NCBI GenBank assembly: GCA_000231825.2
Contig: JH720299.1
Coordinates: forward strand, 62,001-126,000
Source: Tetrahymena elliotti 4EA
Lineage: Eukaryota > Ciliophora > Oligohymenophorea > Hymenostomatida > Tetrahymenidae
DNA: 64,000 nucleotides
Direction of reading: 5' to 3'
Below, in pieces: positions 22,828 to 35,726 of this stretch; position 1 is the first letter of the stretch; each line of letters opens with the position of its first letter. The notes below the pieces were generated by a model that was not told where the DNA came from, made no database searches, and saw only the letters and a program-made list of their open reading frames with translations. The translations under genes were made by a program, and so were the position numbers.

Positions 22828-25800
22828 ATGAATGAAAATTCAATCACGAGTGATCAGTATGGATTAAATATACATATGAATAGCGTTTAGTTCTATGAAT
22901 AGGTATATTTAATTAAATTTATGAACCTTTAATACTTACTATTTATTCTAACTAAACAAAAGGATCATTTAGAATTATAAATATTAAATCGAAGATAGTG
23001 TGAAACAATTAAACAATATACTATTGATGATNNNNNNNNNNNNNNNNNNNNNNNNNNNNNNNNNNNNNNNNNNNNNNNNNNNNNNNNNNNNNNNNNNNNN
23101 NNNNNNNNNNNNNNNNNNNNNNNNNNNNNNNATAGTGTGAAACAATTAAACAATATACTATTGATGATGAAAAAACAGAAGATATTATTTAGTTTTAAAC
23201 AAATTATTAAAATAATTCAAATATGATTTAAAAGGATTCATAATATTTAAACATAGAAGAATAAATATTAAATGATGAAAAAACTTTTGAAGAAAAATCC
23301 TATTTAGAAAAGTAGAACTAACAATAAATTGAAGCAATTTTAGATGAAAAAAAAACTTTTAAACTTGAATCAAATGTATTCAAAAGAAATGGTAGAATAT
23401 TTTCTTAAGATTTTTAATTTTAAGAACACACAGGTGAAAATAAAAAAATGAGTTTGAGCTAAGAATAATTGGATGAATAAACACAAATTGGTTAAAAAAG
23501 CCCATAAAAACTACTAAAGTCTATTAATTTATTAGTAAATGTAAAAAGCTTTTACCGCTTGTTAACAAAGAATACAAGGATTTTAGGAAAATTAACAAAA
23601 GATTAGCACTACTTGATCAATGATATTTCCTCTGTTTTTAAAAAAAATAGAAACTCTAAAGTTAAAAAAATTAACACCTGCCACTTTCTAAAAGTAAAGA
23701 AATCAATTTAACTAATTAATAACCTTATCAGGAACATTATCAATTCGATTCCTATGTTTTAGCCCTATAATTTATATAAATTCCTTTGGGATATCTTACA
23801 AGCTATATTAATATTAAGTGTTATCTTTCTCTTTAGTTTAGTTACCTTTTTTTAGATGGATATTACAAGTTATATAGAGTTTTTTTAATTTATATTTATT
23901 ATTTTCGTCCTTGATATCTTATTTACATTCAATACAGGGCTGGTAGAAAAAGGCAATGTCATATTTGATAGAAAAAAAGCTGCTATTGTTTATTTAAAAA
24001 AGTATTTCATAATGGATCTGATTGCTCTACTACCATTATTTACCTTTGTTTTAAACTTAGAACTCCATGGATTATACTCTTGGGTTATTTACTTTTAAAT
24101 TCTATTCAAACTCTTTGTTCTTTCAGATACATTCAGTAGACTAACTTACTATTTAAGTTATCAAAAAAACTTGAAAAATATTGTAGATTTAGTTAAACTC
24201 GTTTTTATCATAGCATGTGTTTGCCATTTTTTTTGTCTATTTTGGCATGGATTAGCTATCTATGAAATCAATCTAGGATTTACAAATACTTGGCTACAGA
24301 TGAGAAAAATAGAAGAAGAAGAAGTATTTACAAGATATGTTTAATCATTCTATTATCTTGCTGTGACCATGATTACTGTTGGATATGGTGACATAACTCC
24401 TCAAACTACCTATGAAATTTTGTTTACAACAATAACTATGTTTGTCACTGGTTTCTTTTATGCTTTCAGCTTAAATAAAATAGGTAGTATAATAGAAAAT
24501 ATTGAAATGAAAGACAAATCTTACAAGGAAAATATGCAAGTTATTCATAGACTTATGAGAGAAGAAAATGTCTCCTAGACTTTAAGAGTATAGATTTCTA
24601 ATTATCTAAAGTATCTTTACAAAGTAAATTCTATATTATTTTATTGTCTAAAAAATAAAAAAATTTTTTTTCAGAACTTTTAAATTGATTAAAACAAACA
24701 TTAAAATGGAGAAAATAGAAAACTAAAGAAAAAAATAAATTATTTGATTTTAATATAAAAGAATCAAATTAAATAGAGAAATAACAGGAAATAGAAATTA
24801 TAAATAAGCTTTCAAAATAGTTGAAGTATGATCTCACTTAAGATATTCAAGGAAAGTATTTGAAAGACATAGAATTCATTGACAAACTAGAAACTAAATC
24901 AAAAATTGTTGAAATTATGGAAGAATGTTTATTTTCTCCAGGTGAGTATATATTTAAGCAAGGAGATATTGATGATTGTTCTTTGTACTACATTGTCAAA
25001 GGAAGTGTCAAAATTACTTTTGAATACTAATTAAAAGACTAAACTGAAAGCTTAGTTATTTCTCATTTAAAGAAGTGCTAGTATTTTGGTGATATGCAAT
25101 TTATCCAAGGAAATTGTAGGATTTTAACAGCACAGGCTAGTGATTTTTGTAGAACTTACAAAATTCCTAGGGAATAATTTTTTAAATGTATTAAATAATC
25201 TGATTAGGATTTTGAAAATTTTTAGATGCTTAAAGAAGCATACGTATTCAAAGACAACTAAAAGTTATTTAAGATTAAATGTTATACATGCAATAAATCT
25301 GATCATACATCAATAAAATGCCCTAAAACTCATTTGACTTTATCAAAGCAGACACTAATTTAAAAGGAAAATAAATCAACTCCTCATTTACAAAGAGAAT
25401 ATAAAAAAAGAAGCTAGTAGAAATTTAATTGTGTTTATAACAATTTAGAGGTACTATATGGAATATATTAATTTATTGACCAGGTTGAAAACTAAGAAGA
25501 ACTATAAATATTAGAAGAATAAATGCATTTAAGTCAAGATGAAGCATACATAGAATAATAATAATTTGAATAAGAGAGATAAGAGTAGTAAGATTAGTTA
25601 AGAATAAATGAGTATGACAGTGGAATGATCAGTGAGGAAGATGAATAAACAAGTATGATAAGCTAAGAGTATAATAGCTAAAGTAATAATTATTATTAAA
25701 ATAGCTTTGAAAATTAAAGTAATTTTTCAGGTAATCATTCGAATAAAATATATTCTAATGTAGATGGTGGCTACTGCTTATTTGAATAAAATCAAAGTAG

Positions 25801-27655
25801 TAACAACCACAAGGAGTATATATTAAACCAAAATTTGAGAACAAACTAATAAAGTTTTGAAAAAATTCAATCAAGTAATAATCTTATAGATTAGTTTAAT
25901 AGCAATGATAAACAATACTGCATAGAAAAAGAATTTACAATTGAAAAAAATACTCAACAAAGTATTCCTTCTTCAATATAGATTAATAAACAAAAAGATT
26001 AAAGCGTGCTTTCAAATGAATAAAGTGAAGTATAAGAAAATATTCCCAGTTAAATTTAGAACTGCCAAACAAGAAATGGTGATCGAAATATATAAAACTA
26101 AGAATACATAAAATTAGATTTTTAACATAGAGCTGAAAAAGATATTTAAAATAATTGTATAGAAAATCAAAAAATAATGATATGTAATCAATAGTCTGAA
26201 GATAGTCTCAGTTAAGAATCATCACCCCATAGTAATTGTTAAAATTAGAAAACTATAAAAGAAGAAAAAGTTTAAAAATTTTAGAAGAGAAAGTTTTCCA
26301 GCCTAACAAATTTAAATGAGCACTTTTTAATTCAGTAAAAAAATAATCAACAAGCTCAAATAAATTTAAGCAGAAATAATTCACAGTTACAGAAAAAATA
26401 ATAACAAAATAATAAGAGTGTTGTAAATAACAATGAGTAGAATTCAGCAAATTAACAATTTTTAAGATCCTAAACTTATGACGAAAGGACGTCTTCAGTC
26501 AAAGGTAACCAAGTATAAAGCAAAGGTAGAAAAAAGTAGCCATAGAAAATATTAGAATACATAAAAGCAAATAATACCTTTAACAAAACAATCAATGAGA
26601 GTGTTTTAGGTAAATAACTTTTAGAAGAAAATATTTTAAAATAAAATTCAACTCTAATAAATGCAAATCATTCTAAATAAAATGCTATTTATAATTCATA
26701 AAACTCTTAAATAATGGCTTTAAATCATGAAATGGCACAAAGGAGAGATTAAATAATTCAACAAAAATAAGAAATGAATAGAACAAAATCATAAAAAGTA
26801 AAAATATTAAGACAATATTAACTGTAAAAAGGGTCTTCATAACTTTCATCTTCAAATATTTAAGATAATTAATTATATAAATAGAATACAGTTTCAAAAA
26901 ATTAACATAACTTGTTAAGCTAAAATAGTTTAATCTAAATTTATCAAGATAATCCTTAAGACAATCTTTTAAATAAGTAATCTGTTGTAAAAATATAAAA
27001 TAAAAATAATTTAAACCCAAGTTTGGTTCATTTTATCTCTTAGTAAATTAATAATTCTCCTTTGATTTAAAAGAGACGCTAAAACATGAGTTTTAAGAAT
27101 ATGTTGAGCTAAATTTCTTAAGAATTTGCTAAAAAAAGAAACTCAACTTCAATGGTTTTTGATCACAAAGAGAGCTCTAAAACTTAACTTGAAATTCTTA
27201 AAAAGAAGCCTTCATTACTTTCAGAATCAAATATGAAAGAAAGTAGTAAGAAACAATTAATAATAGGTTCAAAATTCGAATTATCTCAATAAATTGTAAA
27301 TAATTCTCATTTACAAAATCATCTACTCACACCTTAGAACTAATATATGTAATAATAAAGCAATGCAAATGGATAAGAAGTGTATATTTATAAGCAAGTG
27401 GAAGACTCTAGCTATTTAATGCTTTAATTATTTGATAAGCCTAATATTTTCAAATACTACTATCCAATGCAAAATATCAATGTAGTTATTTCAAACTTAA
27501 AATAAAATGATAATAAGTAGAAGAATTAATAATCTTTGAGAAAACAAGTTACTATGAATATCATTCAAAACAAAAAAAAGCTGAAATAAATTATCAAAAA
27601 AGATAATGTTTTTGATAAAAACAAATTAAATGATTTACTAACTTTGATTAATTGA
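22828..27655 (+). CDS. Cyclic-nucleotide-gated-type K+ channel with zinc knuckle (copy 6), interrupted by an assembly gap
   Basis: Exons 22828-22902, 22963-24623 and about 24779-27655. Exon 2 contains 100 N, but the same 37 nt occur on both sides. Removing the Ns and one 37-nt copy leaves 1524 nt (508 codons), in frame with both flanks, for a protein of 1491 aa. GYGD is at nt 24381-24392 and the knuckle CYTCNKSDHTSIKC at 25280-25321. The tail and C-terminal motif (FKYYYPMQNINVV) are as in copies 3 and 7. The usual intron-2 acceptor before the GAATCA-type codons is lost (AAAAGAATC, where sisters have AG then GA). The next in-frame AG, at 24777-24778, would make exon 3 six codons shorter. Otherwise the frame is open with no TGA. 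Confidence 0.87.
23032..23131. other. Assembly gap of 100 N, probably false
   Basis: The 37 nt before the gap (22995-23031) are identical to the 37 nt after it (23132-23168). This is expected when two overlapping contigs are scaffolded without being merged. See the copy 6 frame argument. Confidence 0.9.
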
Positions 27656-28523
27656 AAATAAATAAATAAATAAATGAATAAAATATTGTTTTCTTTTAAG
27701 TTAACTGCTCATATAAAATAATCTAATTCTATATTTTTTAAGTATAAATACTTTAACTTATATAATATTCCATACAGTATCTAATTTAGTCTACATTATT
27801 TACCATAAAACCCTCATTTACTTGTAAGTGGAACAAAAAATTGATTGATTTATGGTTTGAAAAAAATTTCTCTTAAGGTTTATTTCTTTTTTGATCATTA
27901 TTATTAACTAAATATTGATAAGTAGGTGTTAAATCAAATTTTTTTTCAAAAAATTGGAGGATTAATGAACTAGTTACTCATTTTAATAATAAATTAATTT
28001 AATAAGGCATTTAGGTTTTAAAGAATAAATCACTTTTAAAAAATAATTAAATAAAGCTTTGAGTATATGAAATGAAATAAAGAAGAAAGAAAATAAAAGG
28101 GTTGATTTATTAAATTATTTTTCTATTGAAATAATGTTTTTTCTATTTTTTTATTTTTATATTTGGAAGGTAAAATTAGAGAGAGAAGAATATAAAAATT
28201 CATTAACATATGAATTTTAATTTTAGTTAAACCCAAAGACTTATAATTAATTTTATCATCAAAAGAATTATTATCTCCAATAACAATAAACAATTGTTTT
28301 TTAGTTTTTAATAAGAAAAAATCAGTTTAAGTAAAGAGCATAAATTGTCTTCATTTCTTGGAAAATTTGCAAAAATATTTCTTGTTTAAAAAATAGTTGA
28401 GTACAAAATAATTTAAAATATTTTTATTAGTAATTATCAGAAAAGCGTAATTAATTCAAATGAAAGTTTTAAGAATAAAAATTAGAAAAGTGATATTCTA
28501 TTTAATTATTTAAAAAAAATAAT
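27656..28523. other. Intergenic, nothing recognised
   Basis: AT-rich 3' flank of copy 6 up to the tRNA. No gene or clear repeat found on either strand. Confidence 0.5.
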
Positions 28524-28595
28524 TCCCCCACCGGGACTTGAACCCGGGTCTGAAGGGTGAAAACCTTCTATCCTAACCTGCTAGACTATAGGGGA
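28524..28595 (-). tRNA. tRNA-Glu (UUC)
   Basis: Identical to 7853-7924; a run of eight T follows on the - strand. Confidence 0.96.
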
Positions 28596-29193
28596 TTATA
28601 GATTAATACTATAAAATAGGATAGAATTTTGTAAAAATAAGTTTATTAGTAATCAAAAAAATACAAGTTAGTTATTATTTAAATAAATAAATTCTTAGTT
28701 AAATGGGTTTATTTGAATTTTTTTTTATAAAATGAAGGCTCATGCCACTTTAGCTGATAATACATATTGTTATTATTAAAAAATAGTCTTTATAGCTAAC
28801 AAAAAGCTAATTAAAAAAGAAATAAGAACTTTCAAAGAGAAAAGTAAATTATTTGGGGTATTATTTTTTACAAGATAAAATAAAAGCATATTTCTTTATA
28901 AAGCTGCGTTAAAATTTATTGATGTAATTTGTTGTTAATTTATTCAAAATTTAAAAGAAATCCTTGCTTTTATTTAGCATATAAGAAATAAAGTAATGTT
29001 TTGTTTGGTCTTTAAAATAGTCATAGAGATAAATAGATAAATTTTATTAATCAATAATTAATTAAAAAGATAAGAAAAACTATCAAAATTCTACCAAAAC
29101 AAAATTTAGATAGCAAACATACATACATACATACATCATATTAATCCTTAGGATAATAAAGACAAAAACTAATCTTTGAGATAATAAATAATT
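28596..29193. other. Upstream region of channel copy 7
   Basis: AT-rich leader. It contains the ACAT microsatellite at 29117-29136; otherwise nothing recognised. Confidence 0.5.
29117..29136. repeat. (ACAT)5 microsatellite
   Basis: About five tandem ACAT units, 60 nt before the start codon of channel copy 7. Confidence 0.85.
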
Positions 29194-32100
29194 ATGAATG
29201 AAAATGCAATATCAAATGAAGAAACAGTCATCAATACTCATATGAATAGCATCTAATTTTATGAATAAGTAAGATTTATTTATTGTTTTTGAAAGTTTTA
29301 GGCAAAATTATGTTTCTAATAAAAAAAAGGATCATCTAGATTTACAGTTCTTGAATTAAAGGCAATGCGAAACAATCAAAGAATACACATATGATGAAAT
29401 TAAGACCGAAGGAATCATTTAAAAATAAAGAAGTGAATTTAATAATAGTTCATCTTATAATGGAAAAGTTAATAGGATTTTATATTTAGATGAGTAAAAT
29501 AGCTAAGACGATAAAAAATTAAAGCATACATTCACAATAGAACAAAAGAAGTAGGAGTAAAATCAGTAATTATAGTTGTCAATAATAAATTCAACAACTG
29601 AATAAAATAAAAATAATACATAAGAATCTAATTTAAGTAAAATAAAAGACTCTACATTTTCTAAAGAATCTTGTCCTTAAAATCTAAAAGAATTCGATGG
29701 GCTAACTAAATCTAAAATGATTTCAGCAAAAAAAGATAAAACAAAAAATAGTTTAAACCCTCAAAATTTAATTAAGTCTATTAATTTATTAGTTAATGTT
29801 AAGAGCTTTTATCGCTTATTAACAAAGAATACAAGAATCTTAGGAAAGCTAACTCGAGATTAACATTACTTAATTAATGATATTACCTCAATTTTTTAAA
29901 AGAACTATTAAACAAAAATCAATAATTAAAACTCATATTTCACAAAAATCAAAAAAGCTCTTCTGCTAGTAAATTTTTTAATCAGCAGTTTAATTAATTG
30001 TATCCCAATGTTTGAGCCATATAATTTATCAAAATTTCTTTGGGACATTCTTCAAGCAATATTAATTTTAAGTGTTATGTTTATATTTAGTTTAGTCAAC
30101 TTTTTTTAAATGGAAGTCAAAGGCTATATCTCATTTTTTTAAATTGTATTTACTATATTTGTGCTAGATATGCTATTTACTTTTAATACAGGTGTTGTAG
30201 AGAAAGGTAATGTCAGTTTTGATAGAAAAAAAGCTGCTATTGCTTACTTAAAAAAGAATTTCATTATGGATCAGATTGCTTTACTTCCATTATTTACCTT
30301 TGTTTTAAATGTAGAACTTCATGGATTATACTCTTGGGCCATCTATTTTTAAATTCTTTTCAAGCTTTTTGTACTTTCTGACACATTTAGCAGACTTACG
30401 TACTATTTAAGTTATCAAAAAAACTTGAAAAATATTGTAGATTTGGTTAAATTAGTTTTTATCATAGCATGTGTTTGCCATATATTTTGTCTATTTTGGC
30501 ATGGACTTGCAATCTATGAAATTAATTTAGGCTATAGCAATACTTGGTTGTAGATGAGGAAAATAGAAGGTGCGGATGTATTTACTAGGTATGTTTAGTC
30601 ATTTTATTATCTTGCTGTTACTATGATAACAGTTGGATATGGGGACATCACCCCACAAACTACCTATGAGATACTATTTACAACAATTACTATGTTTGTT
30701 ACTGGTTTCTTTTACGCATTTAGTTTAAATAGAATAGGTAGTATAATCGAAAATATTGAAATGAAAGACAAATCTTATAAAGAAAGCATGTAAGTTATCC
30801 ACAGACTCATGAGAGAAGAAAGTGTCTCTTAAACCCTCAGAGTTTAAATTTCAAACTACTTGTAGTATCTATACAAGGTATTCATTTATTTTTTAATGAA
30901 TACAATTTAAGTTCTACTTAATTTTCACCGACTTTTAATTTAAGACTAAGAATTAACATAAACAAAAAATATTGATCTCATTGATTTTTATTAAATTAAT
31001 TTTTTATTGGTTTTCTTTTTCTTTGAAAAAAATTAATTTCACCATCAAAAATAAAAAGAAATAATTATTAATAATAAATATATTTTAAAATCTTTAAAAA
31101 AAATGTAGGAGTCAAATGAAATAGGAAAATAGTAGGAAATAGAAATAATAAACAGGCTTTCTAAATAATTGAAGTATGATCTCACTTAAGATATTCAAGG
31201 AAAATATTTGAAAGACATAGAATTCATTGACAAACTAGAAACTAAATCAAAAATAGTTGAAATCATGGAAGAGTGTTTATTTTCTCCAGGCGAGTATATA
31301 TTTAAACAAGGAGATATCGATGATTGTTCCTTGTACTACATTGTCAAGGGAAGTGTCAAAATTATGTTTGACTATTCATATAGAGACTAAACAGAGAGTT
31401 TAATTATTTCTCATTTAAAGAAAGGCTAGTATTTTGGTGATATGTAATTCATTCAAGGAAATTGTAGAATTTTAACAGCACAGGCTAGTGACTTTTGTAG
31501 AACTTATAAAATACCTAGGGAATTATTTTTTAAATGTATTAAATAATCTGATTAAGATTTTGAAAACTTTTAGATGCTTAAAGAGGCATATGTATTCAAA
31601 GATAACTAAAAGTTATTTCAGATTAAATGTTATACATGCAATAAATCTGATCATACATCTATAAAATGCCCTAAAACCCATTTGACATTTTCAAAGCAGA
31701 CATTAATTTAAAAGGAAAATAAATCAAGTCCTCATTTATAAAGAGTTTATAAGTAAAGAAGCCTAAACAAATATAACAGTCTCTCATATAATTAAGATGT
31801 TATAAATATATTTTATCAATTTATTGAAAAAAGTGAAAATTAGCTATAAATTGAGATATTAGAAGAATAAATGCATTTAAGTTTAGATGAAGCATTTTTA
31901 GAGTAGTAACTATTAGAATTAGAGAAGATAGATAACTTTGAATAGTGTCTATTAGAACAAAAAAACATAGAAGTTACAAATGAGACTATTAGTGAAGTAG
32001 ATCAAGAAGATGAAGATTTAACTAATAAATCAAGCTCTTTCGTTAAAAATGATACTTTTTAGAGCACAAAAAGACACATTCATTTTGCAAATTAAAACAA

Positions 32101-34036
32101 TCTAATTTACAATTAATCTAGTGAAACTGAAAATATTTAAGATGCCAGTTCCTAAACTGAATAATTTTTATCGAGCTATTGCATTTAAGATAAGAGTAAA
32201 GTGTAATCAGTGAGAAAAAATTCTAGCCATTTAAGTATTGAAAAGATGTAATCTAATAATTCTATTCTCGATTAACAAGATTATTCAAATGTATAAAGAC
32301 ATTAAATTATTAAAGAAAGTTCTAACTTGAGCATCTATTCATAAAAGGTTTAAGATAAATTAGCACAATAATAAAGTATGGTTTCAGAAGAATGTATTTT
32401 TACTTAGGGAAACATTCCAAGCACAGTTCATAACAGTTTTTAAATCAATGATCTAGTTCCATAAAATAAATTTTAAAAATCAGACTTTAAAAATCAATAA
32501 GGAGGAGGAAGATAGTAATATTTTTTTCCAGAAGAGATTAACTTAAATGAATCTTAAAAAAATTTGAATGATTTTGTTTTTAAAAATTCGCCAACCTTAA
32601 AGAATGAAAAAATTAAACTATTTCGCAAATAAAAATCCAAAAGCTTGACAGACTTAAACTAAAATTAAATATCTAAATAGATAGAGAGCTAATAAACTGA
32701 TAAAGGCTATGTAAAGAAAAGAAACCAAGAAAGTGACAAACTCTCAAAAGACATCAGTTAGTCTATTAGTTTAAAAAACGGATAAGAGCAAGTTAATTCA
32801 TAATCATCAATTTCCAAAGGTAGTGGAAATACATCTCTATGTTAAATTGAAGATGAATAATATTCAAAAGGAAAAAAAACTAACTTCACATAAACAACAA
32901 GTTACAATAGTAAAAATACTTATTAAAAGAAGTCAGCTTATACACTTACTTCTTCTAATCATAGATTTTAAGAAGAACATTTACAAAAATCAAGCACTTC
33001 CATAAAAAATAGTCCAAAATAAAAATAGAATGCTAACGATGCAGTTTAGTCCTCATTAGTGCATATAACTAATCATGATATAAACCACTCTAAAAAAGAA
33101 TAAAGTACTAATAAAATATAAAAAAGCTAATCAGATTTAATAAGGTAGTAATCGAAAAAATATAATCAAAAAACTCAATTCAAGCTGTAAAAAAGACCTT
33201 CATAGGTTTTAAGTCCTTGCTCTCTTTATTCATAAAATCAAATTCATAATCCTAGTTTAAAACATTACAATAATTAGTTGCATATGTATTAATCCTAAGA
33301 GAATAACTAAAATAATCTTAAATAATCACAATCATTTTAAAGAAGATAGAGCATAAATCATAACAACTCTAACTTAAACAATAATTTATTAAATTAAATT
33401 TCTAACTCATTAAAGAATTCCCCTCTTATCTAATATAGACGCCCAAATTAAATTAACCTAAATATTTTAAGTTAGATAAAATAAGAGATTACCAAAAAGA
33501 ATTTGAATTCTATGGTTCTTGAAAATCAAGAAAATTCCAAAAACTTCATAGATGCATATAATAGAAGGAGAACTTCTTAACATTCTGAAGTAGGTATTAA
33601 AGAAAGTGCAAGGAGAATTTTGTAATAAGGATCTAGATTTGATTTATATTAATACTAGCAAAATAATTCTCTTTTGTAAAATAATTTATCGCTACTTCAA
33701 ACTTAGATTCTTTAAAAAAGTTAATGCAGCAGAGATGATAATATGTAATAATTAAAATATATTGACTCCAGTTATCTAATGCTATAAATCTTTGATAAAC
33801 CTAATAATTTCAAGTATTATCACCCTATTTATAATATAAGCTTAGTCATACAAAATTTAAAATAAAATGATAACAAATTAAAGAAAAAGCTATCATTAAG
33901 AAAATAAATTTCTAGAAACACTACATAAAATTTTGGTAGACTAAAATAGACGACAAATTAAATCAAAACAAACAAAGTAAAAAATAACAATCAACCCAAA
34001 ATTTAAAACTAAAGTAGTAATATTAATTAAAATTGA
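29194..34036 (+). CDS. Cyclic-nucleotide-gated-type K+ channel with zinc knuckle (copy 7)
   Basis: 1516 aa in exons 29194-29268, 29330-30877 and 31109-34036, with introns of 61 and 231 nt. The first exon is again 25 codons ending in MNSIQFYEQ. The layout matches copy 3: S1-S6 with GYGD at 461-464, a cNMP-binding-like domain, the knuckle CYTCNKSDHTSIKC at 715-728, a Gln/Asn/Ser-rich tail, and the C-terminal motif FKYYHPIYNISLV. It is closest to copy 6 in the pore and nucleotide-binding regions. No in-frame TGA. It is the last intact channel gene of the array and borders the first A/B unit. A decayed copy of its 3' part lies at 51827-53190 in front of the third unit. Confidence 0.92.
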
Positions 34037-35726
34037 TATAATAGTTATTGATTTTTATTTTTGATCAAAAAATTATTTCTTAAAAAATCTATTATTTTTT
34101 CTTCATTTTTTAATTCTCAATAAATTTCTTAAATTCTATGATAATTATCCCTATGAGTTAGTTTTAGATTGAAAGAGGAGTTTTACTTGATCATACATTT
34201 ATTTTTTTGTAGGGATCTTGATTATTTAGATATTTTTTTAAAGCATTTTAAATTAATAGTCTCAATTTTCTTAAATTGCAGCAAGTATTCAATCAAATAA
34301 TCCTTTGATTATTTACTTTTGCTTCAAAATCAATTAAAGAAAATTAAATAAATGATGTTTTTCTTATTCAATATTTTAACATAAATCAACACTTTAGAAA
34401 ACTAACAATTTGTAACATCTTCTTTTTGAATTTATTTTTTTAGATTACCTGAGAGAAAGAAATGGATGGCATAAAGTATTTATTCTCAAAAAATATATGC
34501 AAAAAAAATCATTTAAATCATGAAACAATTAAACAAAAGATTTAAACAGAAGATATGAGCTATTTAATTTTATTTTAAATAAGAATTAAAATTTCATTTT
34601 TTATGTAAAATAGTTACAATAAATGGTGTAGATTTTTACCTCCTCTATCTATTTTAACTACTTATTAATTTTGTGACAAAAACAAGAAATTAATAATGAT
34701 TTCCTTAAAAGTTATATATTATATCTTTAAGACATTTCTTCTCAAAATTGGTATTTTCCTCAAAAAGAAAGATATAGTTGCCTTATCTCTTCTCTTAACA
34801 TTTAATAAAGGAAAAGAAAAGTAATTAATCTAAACAAACAAAGATAATTTTTTTTTCTTTCTTATTTTCATTTATAGTGTGTCATTTTCTTTGATTTAAT
34901 TAAAAAACTAAAAGCAAAAATCAAAACCTAATGATACAATATTGAAGCGTACTAATTAATATATTATTTCTTCATCTGACTATTTATATTTTAATCATTT
35001 AAAATAAACAATATTTTATAAAATCAAGTAAAAATTAACCATTAAATCACTGTCATATTATAGCGTGAATTGCTAAAAGTTGTAGTTAACTATTAAAAGG
35101 TAATTTTCTGTATTAATTTTTAGTTGTATCTCTAAATTTATATGTTATTCTAATATTTATATTTAATTTTTGGATTATTCTAATTAAACCAAGTAAATTT
35201 TTAAGTAAGCAAGAAAGTAAAAAATAAATATTAAGATTTATTTTTGATTATTAAAAAGAATAAATAAAAAAAGTCTATTTATGTTTATAAATTGATCTTT
35301 CCATAAAAAACCTCAAAATTTTTAATTGAATTCTAATCTGATAATAAGCTTTCTATAAACTGATAAAATCTTACTTTAACATGACATATTTAAAAGAAGT
35401 AATAAAACAATTAGCTCATAATAATTTTCTTCATAACAATTGTATTTTTTATTGAAAAAAGTTTAGCTTGTTTTTTAAGTAAGTTATAAATAGAATGTAA
35501 ATTCTATTACTATTTTAACTTCACTGAAATTTTTGTTTTTAGTATTAATTAAATTTGCAAAACTTTGTGTAAAAGATGCTTTTTTGTTTATAAATTAATA
35601 TTGATTTTAGTGATCCTTTATCTGAATAGAATGAATAAAAAACAAGATTAACAACTTTTAGTATAATAAATAAATAGTAATTAATAATCTAAACAATAAA
35701 AAAAGACTATTTAAACTTTTTCAAAA
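34037..35726. other. Spacer and conserved leader of gene A1
   Basis: No gene seen. Sequence from about 34100 onward recurs before A2 and A3. It includes a G-rich motif at about 34153-34190 and a conserved block at about 34440-34850. Confidence 0.6.
34440..34850. repeat. Conserved non-coding block upstream of A genes (first of three)
   Basis: Recurs at about 42600-42990 and, with an inserted stretch, 54240-54850. Shared landmarks are ACCTCCTCTAT, GACAAAAACAAG and TTAAAAGT.AT.TATTATATCT. It lies 0.9-1.5 kb before each A start, and indels of non-multiple-of-three length argue against coding. Promoter-proximal DNA or an RNA gene are both possible; it may only reflect common descent. Confidence 0.55.

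Noticed and set aside
26685..27020. 111-codon - strand ORF with a hydrophobic look
   Set aside because: Antisense to the Gln/Asn-rich tail of channel copy 6. AAT/TAA-type codons reversed give Leu/Ile/Phe, which mimics membrane helices.
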